A stretch of 64,000 nt of DNA from Ramlibacter sp. Lineage in GTDB: Bacteria > Pseudomonadota > Gammaproteobacteria > Burkholderiales > Burkholderiaceae_C. Positions within the stretch are counted from its first letter, which is position 1, and every line of letters begins with the position of its first letter. The stretch is taken from the NCBI GenBank assembly GCA_028292245.1, contig JAQGMS010000280.1, positions 52,957 through 116,956 of the forward strand. The letters run 5' to 3'. This document shows positions 43,870 to 52,816 of this stretch, piece by piece. The notes under the pieces were generated by a model that saw only the letters and a list, made by a program, of their open reading frames with translations, did no database searches and was not told the origin of the DNA. Both the position numbers and the translations under genes were made by a program.

Positions 43870-44745
43870 ATGCATGCGTTCACGCACGTTTTCTACGCAA
43901 TGCTCCTGGCTGCCCTTGTACTCACACCCAGTGTGCACGCGCAGTCGGATCGCGGCAACGATCCATCGTTGTCTCCCGAGCTGCTACAGGAACTCGCAAC
44001 CGGCGGCACCAAAGGTGTGGGCGCCGACTGCTCGTTCATCAAGCTGGCCAACTGCCGGTTGCCGACTGCCAGAGTGCAGTCCCCCATGACGCGGCCCGCT
44101 GCGCCTTCCGCAACCCCAACGGCTAACACGGCACCGCTGACAGTTGCCTCACAGGGCGGCTACACCGGCTTACGCTTCGGATGGCAACATGAAGACGGCC
44201 GCCCGGCCGCGAGGGACCATCGCTTCAAGACGAGCGACTTCGTGAAGCTGTGGGTCGAAGTCGCCGAGCCGGGGTACGTCTATCTGGTGAGCGTCGACGC
44301 CGCGAACAAGCCGATGCTCTTGTGGCCGATGGGCGGCGACCGCAATTATGTCTCGCCCGACCTGCGCGCTATCACCCGCGCGCGATTCGTCGGCAAGCCG
44401 GGAGTCGAACGCGTCTACGCACTATTCACGCGCGAGCGGCTTGACGGGCCCGAGGTCTTCGCACTTCACGCGCATCGCGTGATGACGGCGCCGACGCCCA
44501 GCACAATGAACATCCAGTTCGCCGTGCTGGATCGCGAGGGCCGCATGAGCGAGTCGGGCGTTATTGTGTCGGATGAAGGCCGCGCGAGATCCAAAGGGTT
44601 GATGGGCGTCGGCACGAACTTCGAAGCCCGCCAGTCCAACTCCGTCACCGCCGATCCCGGCGGCGTTGCTCTGGTCGAGCGCGCGCTCGTCGAGCGCTTT
44701 CCCGTGCAAGTGCTTTCGCTGGACCTCATCCATGTCTCGCCCTAG
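43870..44745 (+). CDS. Secreted DUF4384-like protein
   Basis: Signal peptide MHAFTHVFYAMLLAALVLTPSVHAQ; LWVEVAEPGYVYLVSVDAANKPMLLWPMG. Confidence 0.78.
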   Translation: MHAFTHVFYAMLLAALVLTPSVHAQSDRGNDPSLSPELLQELATGGTKGVGADCSFIKLANCRLPTARVQSPMTRPAAPSATPTANTAPLTVASQGGYTGLRFGWQHEDGRPAARDHRFKTSDFVKLWVEVAEPGYVYLVSVDAANKPMLLWPMGGDRNYVSPDLRAITRARFVGKPGVERVYALFTRERLDGPEVFALHAHRVMTAPTPSTMNIQFAVLDREGRMSESGVIVSDEGRARSKGLMGVGTNFEARQSNSVTADPGGVALVERALVERFPVQVLSLDLIHVSP

Positions 44746-45415
44746 AGGGGCCCTTGATCCGCAGTGGCAGCGCGTTCAGGATCTCCTGATCGCCTACCTG
44801 GAGGCGCGCACTCAGGGGCCCGTCGAGACCCGGCAACGCGACGAATTGTTTGAGGCGATTTATGCAGCCCTCAACACGCTCGCCAGGAAGATCGTCGCAA
44901 AGGGCCAACCCGATCGGCGCGCGACACCGATGTCCGAGGAGGTCGTCCTACGCGTGTGGCGCAGGTGGCAGTTCACGGACCTGATGACTCGATACGATCC
45001 GAGCCGAGGAAATGCCTTCTCCTTGTTCTACCGACTGCTTCGAAACGAGTGGCAAGACTGGATGGACCACCAAGCCACACAAGGCGACCCCCTGGCGCTG
45101 GGTCCCGAGGATTGGGAACTGCTGCTGGAACAGATGGCCGGAGAACTCGCGGCCATGCCGGTCGGCCATCCGTTCGGATCACTCCCGCCCCAGCCGAACG
45201 AATTGCTTGAGCGCAAGCAGGCGAGCGACGAACTGCATCGGGCGCTGCAATCGCTCAGCCTATACGAACGCAACTTGCTGAAGATGCGGCGTGAGGAAGA
45301 TCTGACGGCTGCGGATTGCGCCAAGCGTCTGGGCGTGTCGAAGGCAAAAGTGGATCGCGACCTCGCCAGGATCGTCAAGATTGTCAAGACGGCCTACGGC
45401 GCAGGCGCGCGCTGA
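44732..45415 (+). CDS. ECF-like RNA polymerase sigma factor
   Basis: Region 2-like EEVVLRVWRRWQFTDLMTRYDPSRGNAFSLFYRLLRNEWQDW; region 4-like HTH LSLYERNLLKMRREEDLTAADCAKRLGVSKAKVDRDLARIVK. Confidence 0.75.
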   Translation: MSRPRGALDPQWQRVQDLLIAYLEARTQGPVETRQRDELFEAIYAALNTLARKIVAKGQPDRRATPMSEEVVLRVWRRWQFTDLMTRYDPSRGNAFSLFYRLLRNEWQDWMDHQATQGDPLALGPEDWELLLEQMAGELAAMPVGHPFGSLPPQPNELLERKQASDELHRALQSLSLYERNLLKMRREEDLTAADCAKRLGVSKAKVDRDLARIVKIVKTAYGAGAR

Positions 45416-45512
45416 AGCATTGCGCATGGTACGGGCGACAATGGGGATGAAGGCCACCATTTCGCTTGAGTTTCTGCAAAGCTGGGGTGATGATTGACAG
45501 TCCAAGAGGTGA

Positions 45513-46892
45513 GTGATGAACCGACGCCTGAGATGCCCGAGGGCTGGCAAGCTGATGCGGGGGCTCCTTTGCTTCTTCATTTTGGCGATTGTCAGCGTTT
45601 CTTCGTCGTGGTCCCAGGGGACCAAGCGCGTTGCACTCTTGATCGGCAATTCGAGCTATGCGATTGGCGGGTTGACGTTTCCGCACCGTGACGTGCAGGA
45701 AATAGATCTGGCACTGCGAGCGGTGGGCTTCGAGCCGCCTGTGATTGTGCTCGATGGCGACCAAAGGCGCATGAAGCGTGCAATCCAGGAATTTGGGGTG
45801 CGGGCTCAGGGCGCGGACATCGCCATCTTCTACTACTCGGGCCACGGCGCGCAGTCTCGCGGAGAAAATTACCTGCTTCCCGTCGACTCAAACGTCGTGC
45901 GCGAGGCGGACTATGACCTCGACGGAGTGGCAGTTGATGCAGTATTGCGCCAAATTTCGATTGCTTCGCCCCGGGCCGCCATAGTCATCCTGGATGCGTG
46001 TCGAGACAATCCAGTTGCAACCTTCAAAAGTGGAACGAAGGGACTGGCCAGGATGGAGGCGCCCGCAGGAACGATGATCGCGTTTGCCACCGCACCGAAC
46101 ACAACAACTCCCGACAATGGCCTGTACGCACGCGTATTGGCTTTCCACTTGCGGCGAACCGATGTCGAACTACTGGATGTTTTCCGCGATGCTGCCGCTG
46201 AAGTGATGAAGACGACAGGCAATAGTCAAATACCCCGCGTCGGCGAAGTCACCATTACTGACCGCATCTTTCTTGCATCGACGAGTTCTCCGTCCAACGC
46301 CCGACACGAGCCAACTCCTTCTCGCGTGGCGGGGCTTCAGGTAGCCGCGAGCGCCTCCCGTCCGGGTCGAGTGGCGGAAGACGGTAATCAAGAGAGATCG
46401 ACAGTCCAGGCCATTGCGCCTTCACAGCACGAGGCCCGACTGCGATCAGTGCCCGTCACGGTAACACTTGCCAATGTCTCAGCTCGAAAGAACGAGTTCG
46501 TCGCGTCCATTGCGATGCGCAGTGACGAGACCAACTCAGACCTGGGAGTCGCGCTTCTTCCAAACGATCAGGGCGGATGGGCCTGCGCAAGCTTCAATCT
46601 CACCGATGGCCAGGGTGGAATCTGCCCTGCGTGCTGGGGGGGTTCTCTGACGAGCAACTCGGCGATATCTTCGTTGAAGCTCTGGCGTCAAGGTGGTCCG
46701 GATCCATACTTGACTATCCCCCCAGGCGGCGCCGTGCAACACGTGATCTACTTTCACAAAGCGAGGTGTCTGTCCCCTATCCGCGAGAAAGGCAATCTTT
46801 CAGTTAACGGAGAGTTCGTGATTCGTCGAGCCGACGGTTCGCCTGTTCGTGCGGCTGTCTCGTTCAGTGACGTTCGGCCAACGGCAGAATGA
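45513..46892 (+). CDS. Secreted caspase-like (C14) protein
   Basis: KRVALLIGNSSY, IAIFYYSGHGAQ, IVILDACRDNP; N-terminal signal sequence. Confidence 0.92.
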   Translation: MMNRRLRCPRAGKLMRGLLCFFILAIVSVSSSWSQGTKRVALLIGNSSYAIGGLTFPHRDVQEIDLALRAVGFEPPVIVLDGDQRRMKRAIQEFGVRAQGADIAIFYYSGHGAQSRGENYLLPVDSNVVREADYDLDGVAVDAVLRQISIASPRAAIVILDACRDNPVATFKSGTKGLARMEAPAGTMIAFATAPNTTTPDNGLYARVLAFHLRRTDVELLDVFRDAAAEVMKTTGNSQIPRVGEVTITDRIFLASTSSPSNARHEPTPSRVAGLQVAASASRPGRVAEDGNQERSTVQAIAPSQHEARLRSVPVTVTLANVSARKNEFVASIAMRSDETNSDLGVALLPNDQGGWACASFNLTDGQGGICPACWGGSLTSNSAISSLKLWRQGGPDPYLTIPPGGAVQHVIYFHKARCLSPIREKGNLSVNGEFVIRRADGSPVRAAVSFSDVRPTAE

Positions 46893-48637
46893 AGGCCCGC
46901 ACCGGTTCGAAGGATTTGCCAGCAGTCCTGTCCGGCACAAGAATCAAGGATTCAGGAACCATGCGTCTGCGCATCGTGCTCCACGTCGTCTCCGGCTTGC
47001 TGCTGACGGTGGCCTCCTCTGTGTCCTCCGCCCAGCGCGTCGCCCTGTTGATCGGCAATGCCCAGTACGCTTCCGGCCTGCCGCCGCTTACTTACCCCCT
47101 GCAGGACACAGCCGCGCTCGACCAAAGCCTGAGACGCATCGGATTCGACGTGCATCAAGTTCATAACGCAGACCAGAGAGTGATGACGCGCGCGATTCGC
47201 GATTTCTCCGTCAAGGCGCGCGACGCGGAGGTAGCAATCGTCTACTACTCCGGCCACGGCATGCAGTCGCGCGACGAGAACTTCCTCATTCCAGTTGGCG
47301 CTGCGATCGCCTCAGAAGCCGACCTGGAGATCGAAGCAGTACCGCTGCGTGGTTTGATGCGCCAATTGGAAGACGCCGCTCCGCGTACCACGGTCGTTAT
47401 CCTCGACGCCTGTCGCGACAACCCGGTGGCGGGCCGCACGAAGAGCGGCACTAAGGGGCTGGCCCGCGTAGCTAACCCGCCGTACAACACGCTCATCGTA
47501 TTCGCGGCGCAGGCAGGCGCGACTGCCTCGGACAATGGCGTGTTCGCGCGCGAGCTGTCCCGACACATCTTGGAACCGAGTGTGGGCATCCGCGCAGTGT
47601 TTGACAAGGTCGGACGGGCGGTACGCCAGGTCACCAGCCAGAAGCAGATCATCCAGCGCGACGACCAGCTCGTGGAAGACGTTGTGCTGATCGCCAATGC
47701 CGGGGCCGCATCGAGCGAGCACCTAGCGCTTGTGGAGCAGCGCTCCTGGGACATTGCGAGCCGCGCCAATACCGAGCCAGCGTACAGGGCGTACCTTACG
47801 GAGTATCCCGAAGGCCGCCAATCAGCGGCCGCTCGGGTCGCGCTGGCGGGCTTTGCTTCGGCCACGACGAAAGTTCCCCTGCCAGCAGAGTCAGCCCCGC
47901 AGCCCCTTGAGCGGCGTGTTCCGTTTCGTGATGGGTCTTCGGGATCGATGCGTCTTACAGGCACGCGTGCTAGCGGGACCTACAAACTCGGCCGCGTGAC
48001 TTTTGCATTGCCACCTGGAGACTGGTTCATGGTGCAAATGAGCGACACCGTAACGGGTTCCAGCGCCGGTGAGAGTAATCGGCGTCCCGTCGGCCGAGTG
48101 ACCGGATTCCAAGTCGATCCTACCGAGAGGCGCATTTCAGGCATGGTCTACTTCATGGCAAGTTTGATCTCGACACCGAACAACTCCAGTTGGAACAATA
48201 CGATTTGCGAGTTGCCAGGAAGCGTCCTCCGGCGAAGCGTACTGGAAGGCAACACCATGAAGCTGCCGGCGTGCCTGGTGACGAATTGGTGGAGACTCCC
48301 TTTTGAGAGGCCATCTGACGGGGTCGGATCCGTCTTGTGGGACTGGACGGTCGAAAACGGTGTGACGCCTCCGAGGGTGATGGTGTGGACGCGTCACGCG
48401 AGATATCAAGGGTCTGACTTCTTGGCGGCTGTGCACTATGTGAATCCAGAAGTTCTCGGTTTCGTGTCGACGGATGACTGGAGCGAAGCCGCACTTGATC
48501 GCGACGCCGACAAGTCCGATTGGGTCAACCGCTTCACGGATTGGGGCGTCCTAATGTCGGCAACAGCTGAAGGAACATTGAACGGTGGGTCTCCGCTGAA
48601 GGCACCACTGCCTCCGTGGCCCCGCGCGACGAAGTAA
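46889..48637 (+). CDS. Secreted caspase-like (C14) protein
   Basis: RVALLIGNAQY, VAIVYYSGHGMQ, VVILDACRDNP; ATGA overlap with the previous gene. Confidence 0.92.
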   Translation: MKARTGSKDLPAVLSGTRIKDSGTMRLRIVLHVVSGLLLTVASSVSSAQRVALLIGNAQYASGLPPLTYPLQDTAALDQSLRRIGFDVHQVHNADQRVMTRAIRDFSVKARDAEVAIVYYSGHGMQSRDENFLIPVGAAIASEADLEIEAVPLRGLMRQLEDAAPRTTVVILDACRDNPVAGRTKSGTKGLARVANPPYNTLIVFAAQAGATASDNGVFARELSRHILEPSVGIRAVFDKVGRAVRQVTSQKQIIQRDDQLVEDVVLIANAGAASSEHLALVEQRSWDIASRANTEPAYRAYLTEYPEGRQSAAARVALAGFASATTKVPLPAESAPQPLERRVPFRDGSSGSMRLTGTRASGTYKLGRVTFALPPGDWFMVQMSDTVTGSSAGESNRRPVGRVTGFQVDPTERRISGMVYFMASLISTPNNSSWNNTICELPGSVLRRSVLEGNTMKLPACLVTNWWRLPFERPSDGVGSVLWDWTVENGVTPPRVMVWTRHARYQGSDFLAAVHYVNPEVLGFVSTDDWSEAALDRDADKSDWVNRFTDWGVLMSATAEGTLNGGSPLKAPLPPWPRATK

Positions 48638-48924
48638 GTGCGCGCGCGGAGGGAGTTGTTCTCTTTGGGATAACGCTCGACGCGCCGGAAGCCCGTACTG
48701 ATGGAACCATGCGAGGGTGACCATGCCCCGCACGGCGCCGCCATCCGCCGCCCGCTGCTACCAGCAACCGGCTTCGGCGCGGTCATGCGTCAAACCACCG
48801 CGACCACCCTCTCACATCGCGTCCAGTTCGTGCGGGGAACGGCCATGTTCGGCGTCGACCCCCTTTGTGAAGCCAGGCAACCGCCGTCGCCTCGTCCGAT
48901 CATCCGCGGACCAGGTCACGTGGT

Positions 48925-50712
48925 TCACGGTTTACCGCGGGAGGAGGATGGATCAAATATCAGTGTGTAGTCACGGACAAACTGAGCATTCGGCGTCGTG
49001 ACTTCTAGTGCAAGGTCAATGAATGGACTGGCGACCGGAGTGGCAGATTTGAATTCCACCGCGTGTCGGCCATCAACGGTACGAACGACCTTTGCCGTGA
49101 TTCCTGCCAAGAAGTCATCATTCTCCAGAGAGCCAATGCCAGGGACCGGAACGACGCGCACTCGAACATCGACCAATGACAGAGGTTCGCCGAGATTGAG
49201 CTCCAGTGTCGCGTCCACCGGCTCACCCAAGGAAGACTTCACTCGCATGCGGCCCAGCCGGATGCCTGGCGAGTTTTCAGCGGTCGATCGCGCGCCCGGC
49301 TGATCGGCGCTGACAACAAGTGCCCCCGCCAGCTGGCCGGACGATGGATCGCGATAACTGCAGTCTGCTCGAATCCCAACCAATCGTTCTTGCGTGCGTC
49401 CGTCGGCGTTGCAGTCAATGTAGAAGTACTCGCCACTCGAGGAGGCGCTGGCGAGCTTCAGGTTGAAGCGCCCGCCGTTCTTATGTACATCTGCAAGAAT
49501 CGCACTACGTGCACCTCCTGTGAGGATTCGCTTTATGAATCCCCCACGAGTGCCATGGCCGACGTAGTGTTCAACCAATTCAACATCGACGCCAGTCCAA
49601 CCGATGATTGCGTTTCCTGCAATGTCAACTTGAGCAGTTATCGCGGGCCTTGAGTCGGTGCAGCCTGTGTCCCCTGCACTACATGTGGCCGTCCCTGATC
49701 GAGGTTGTGCGAGAGCTGAGGGCCCGAACCCGTCGGATGAGTCATCTAGCCGGACCGGCTTTTCGCCACCTAGCTGCGTGGAGTCATAGCTGCGCCCAGC
49801 AGCTGTCTCGGTCCAGATGTTGGTGTAACCGGTGCGGCTCGTGTAACTGCCGAAGTGATGGACGTCTGATGGCGAAGGCGTCGCGGCAGCTATTGGATCT
49901 TGCGAACACCGTCCCGTCAAGCACATGTCGGTGCGCAGATTGCCGTAGCGCATAGGTCTCTGCATGCCTCCGGTGAGAGCCTCCACTCGCAGGGCGACGC
50001 GATCAAGGAGGGTGAGCAACGCCGTCGAAGCGCCTGGGCCCCCAAGCTCCTGCGCTAGCGCACCGGCATATGGACTCGGCACGTCACGCGTTCCATCCCG
50101 GGCCAATCGGCCAGACTCCGTCGCGAATACAACCAACATGTTTCGGGACTCGATCATCGGGGCGGGGGCCATGCCCTTCGGCAGTGACTTGAAGCGCGGC
50201 AAACCGTTGGGGATATCGCGGCACGCGTCGACCACAAGTACCTGGACGTTCGCGTGTGTGCGTGCCAGCGTCTCAACGATCTCGTCCACGCTGATGGCCG
50301 TGATTCCCAGCTCCAGGTCGACATCGTCCAACTGACTCATATCCGGCACGTCGACCGGCAGGAGGAAGTTCTGCCTGGCCGCGCTGGAAACGCCATGGCC
50401 GCTGTAATAGATGACGGCCGACTCCGCGCCTCGCGCCTCGCGCGCAAAGCTGGTCAACGCGCGCAGCATTTCCGCCCGGCCCAAGTTGCGGCCGGTGATC
50501 ACCTTGAAGCCATGGCTCTTGTCGAGCACTTGCCCGATCGTGGCAGCGTCCAGTGTCGGCGCATGCAGAGGGGAAATCGAGCGATAGGTGGCGTTGCCAA
50601 TCACCAGGGCTACCCGTTTCGCTTGCGCGTGGCAGATGGCCGGAAGGAGAACTGCAAGTGCCGCCACGGCGAGGCAGCGCAGGATTTTGCAGTTCATGGA
50701 ACGTGGTTGCAC
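48925..50712 (-). CDS. Secreted caspase-like (C14) protein with C-terminal FimV-like domain
   Basis: KRVALVIGNATY, SAVIYYSGHGVS, LVVDACRDIP; C-terminal GRMRVKSSLGEPVDATLELN...FLAGITAKVVRTVDGRHAVEFKSATPVASPFIDLALEVTTPNAQFVRDYTLIFDP resembles the FimV N-terminal domain. Confidence 0.9.
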   Translation of the reverse strand: MQPRSMNCKILRCLAVAALAVLLPAICHAQAKRVALVIGNATYRSISPLHAPTLDAATIGQVLDKSHGFKVITGRNLGRAEMLRALTSFAREARGAESAVIYYSGHGVSSAARQNFLLPVDVPDMSQLDDVDLELGITAISVDEIVETLARTHANVQVLVVDACRDIPNGLPRFKSLPKGMAPAPMIESRNMLVVFATESGRLARDGTRDVPSPYAGALAQELGGPGASTALLTLLDRVALRVEALTGGMQRPMRYGNLRTDMCLTGRCSQDPIAAATPSPSDVHHFGSYTSRTGYTNIWTETAAGRSYDSTQLGGEKPVRLDDSSDGFGPSALAQPRSGTATCSAGDTGCTDSRPAITAQVDIAGNAIIGWTGVDVELVEHYVGHGTRGGFIKRILTGGARSAILADVHKNGGRFNLKLASASSSGEYFYIDCNADGRTQERLVGIRADCSYRDPSSGQLAGALVVSADQPGARSTAENSPGIRLGRMRVKSSLGEPVDATLELNLGEPLSLVDVRVRVVPVPGIGSLENDDFLAGITAKVVRTVDGRHAVEFKSATPVASPFIDLALEVTTPNAQFVRDYTLIFDPSSSRGKP

Positions 50713-51445
50713 GGTGGACCCATATTAGCGGCGCTGCACCGGTCGTACAACGGGGATGCAAAAGCCGCGGGGAATCCGTACTTCGGAATTACCCCGGCGA
50801 CGACACCAGCCAGAACCGTCACTGCTGCCGCAAGTCCAAAAGCTGCGCATCGGGGCCGCATCTGCGGACGTACGTTGCGCCGAATCGCCAGCTGCGCCGT
50901 GTCTCAGCCTCCGCCGCGGTCTTCGAGGCGCGCGGCGGAACCCGAAACCGAATAGTCCAGGCCGGGTTTTCCTGGAGGCGCTACCGCTTCGATTGGCACG
51001 GGAACCGACGTCACCGCTAGCAGGAGGAGCCGTCGCATTCCTGTCGGTGCGCACGCTCACGTCTCCTTCCGGCCGCAAAGAAGACATCGTGGCCAGTGGG
51101 TCACGCAGAGTTCCTCCCTCGTCGGAGAACGAATCAGCAGCACGGCGTGGGAAACGCGCCCAGGGCGCAACGAAAACATGTGCCAACACAGGTCCTGCCG
51201 ATCTCCGGCTCTCCTCCATCAACCTGTGGGGCGTCAAGCCCATCTTTCTTCACTTGGAGCGGATTCTGGCGGGCCAATAGAGGCGCTCGGAGGGTCGGAA
51301 CGGCCGGCATCGAAAATCGCAACAACGGGTGCTGGGGCCTTTACAGCCCGATATCTGCCCGCATACAATAACTGGTTGGACGTACAGTCCGTCCCCGGAC
51401 GCCCCCCGCTGCGGGAGCACTGGGATCATCGTGAAGGGAAAGACC

Positions 51446-51712
51446 GTGGCAAAAGAAGACAAGGACATACACCTCAAGGTCATCGTGAATGGCAAGGCGG
51501 TTCCGCTGAAAGCCGACCCCGACGCTTCCCTTGGAAGCCTCGTCGAAGAAGCCCTGGACAAGGCCAAGGTCGGCGACAAGTCCGACCTCGACCGTTGGGT
51601 CTTTACAGACGCCAATGGGCAGCAGCTGGACAAGACCCGCACGCTGGCCAGCTTTGCGTTCGCGCACAACGCGGAAATCTTTCTGAACCTGAGCGCTGGC
51701 GTCGTCGGCTGA
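51446..51712 (+). CDS. Ubiquitin-like protein (DUF2604-like)
   Basis: IHLKVIVNGKAVPLKADPDASLGSLVEEALDKA...DLDRWVFTDANGQQLDKTRTLASFAFAHNAEIFLNLSAGVVG: beta-grasp pattern; start GTG at 51446 or 51431. Confidence 0.75.
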   Translation: MAKEDKDIHLKVIVNGKAVPLKADPDASLGSLVEEALDKAKVGDKSDLDRWVFTDANGQQLDKTRTLASFAFAHNAEIFLNLSAGVVG

Positions 51713-51719
51713 GCGGCTC

Positions 51720-52331
51720 GTGTACACCGACCCGGAGGTCGTTCGCCGCAAGGTTGATCGCGAGCTGCGTGACTTCGTAGAGCGGATTGACCACTACCGC
51801 GCGCGCGGCATCTGGGTGCTGGAATATCGGTTTCCCACTCTGCTGGTTGCGTTTACGACACCTAATTTGAAGCCGCATGCCATCGCTCCGTATGGGGTGT
51901 TGCTGGACCTGAGCAACTACGACGTGGAGCCGCCGTCTGTAACCTTCGTAAACCCGTTCACGCGCGTTCCGCTCAAGGGCGCGCAGATTCCTACGGTGCT
52001 TAGGCGAATCAGGCTTTTGCCTTCATCTGCCGAGCCCACGGATACTCAACCGACCGCGAACGGCCAACACGTACCAAACGCTGTCGTGGAACAGCTCTTG
52101 GTGTATTGGCCGCAGGAACAGATACCGTTCGTCTGCCTCCAAGGCGTGCGCGAGTATCACGAGAACCCCGGCCACACAGGCGACCCCTGGTGGCTGCATC
52201 GAGGTAAGGGCGCGGGCAGAATCATCCGCTTGCTTGACCTCATCTCGAAGTACGGAACTGAGGCTATGACGCAACTTCAGTTCAAGATAGATATCCAGAT
52301 TGTTGCCGCGGATGTGGTGGACCCAGCATGA
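51720..52331 (+). CDS. E2-like (prokaryotic UBC-like) protein
   Basis: GVLLDLSNYDVEPPSVTFVNPFTRVPLKG resembles the E2 core; PFVCLQGVREYHENPGHTGDPWWLHRGKGAG; between Ubl and JAB genes; GTG start. Confidence 0.7.
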   Translation: MYTDPEVVRRKVDRELRDFVERIDHYRARGIWVLEYRFPTLLVAFTTPNLKPHAIAPYGVLLDLSNYDVEPPSVTFVNPFTRVPLKGAQIPTVLRRIRLLPSSAEPTDTQPTANGQHVPNAVVEQLLVYWPQEQIPFVCLQGVREYHENPGHTGDPWWLHRGKGAGRIIRLLDLISKYGTEAMTQLQFKIDIQIVAADVVDPA

Positions 52332-52813
52332 GCGAACTCGCCGATGTTATTGAGCTGCGCGTCCCAGGAGGCGTTCTGCGTGACGGGTATGCATCGATGC
52401 GGATGGCAGGCAAGATGGGGCTCGAAGGAATGGTGCTTTGGGTTGGCCAGCAAGACGGACAAGTGTTCAACGTGACCCAGCTCATCATTCCTCGGCAGCG
52501 CGGGCTGCGGACACCTGACGGTCTGTGCGCTGTCGTCGATGGCGACGAGTTGGCGCGGCTGAACATGCACCTCTACCGGAATTCGCTTGAGCTCGTCGGT
52601 CAAGTGCACACGCATCCGGGTGCTGCGTACCACTCCGAGACCGACGACCAGCACGCCATCGCAACCACCATCGGCTCCTTCTCAATCGTTGTACCGAACT
52701 TCGCTGTGACCGACTTCCCCCTGACTGAGTGCGCCGTCTACAGGCTGGACTCGAGCGGCCACTGGGCAGAGGTCGACGAATCGCAAGCGCCAAACCGAAT
52801 TATTGTTGTGTAG
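52328..52813 (+). CDS. JAB/MPN (JAMM) metalloprotease-like protein
   Basis: LVGQVHTHPGAAYHSETDDQHA matches the HxH...SxxD JAMM motif; ATGA overlap with the upstream gene. Confidence 0.88.
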   Translation: MSELADVIELRVPGGVLRDGYASMRMAGKMGLEGMVLWVGQQDGQVFNVTQLIIPRQRGLRTPDGLCAVVDGDELARLNMHLYRNSLELVGQVHTHPGAAYHSETDDQHAIATTIGSFSIVVPNFAVTDFPLTECAVYRLDSSGHWAEVDESQAPNRIIVV

Positions 52814-52816
52814 ACC

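Noticed and set aside
32285-50712. Caspase/FHA/PP2C/kinase genes as a type VI secretion threonine-phosphorylation module
   Set aside because: No T6SS structural genes (Tss/Hcp/VgrG/PAAR/ClpV) in the window, and the SEDS/PBP pair does not fit.
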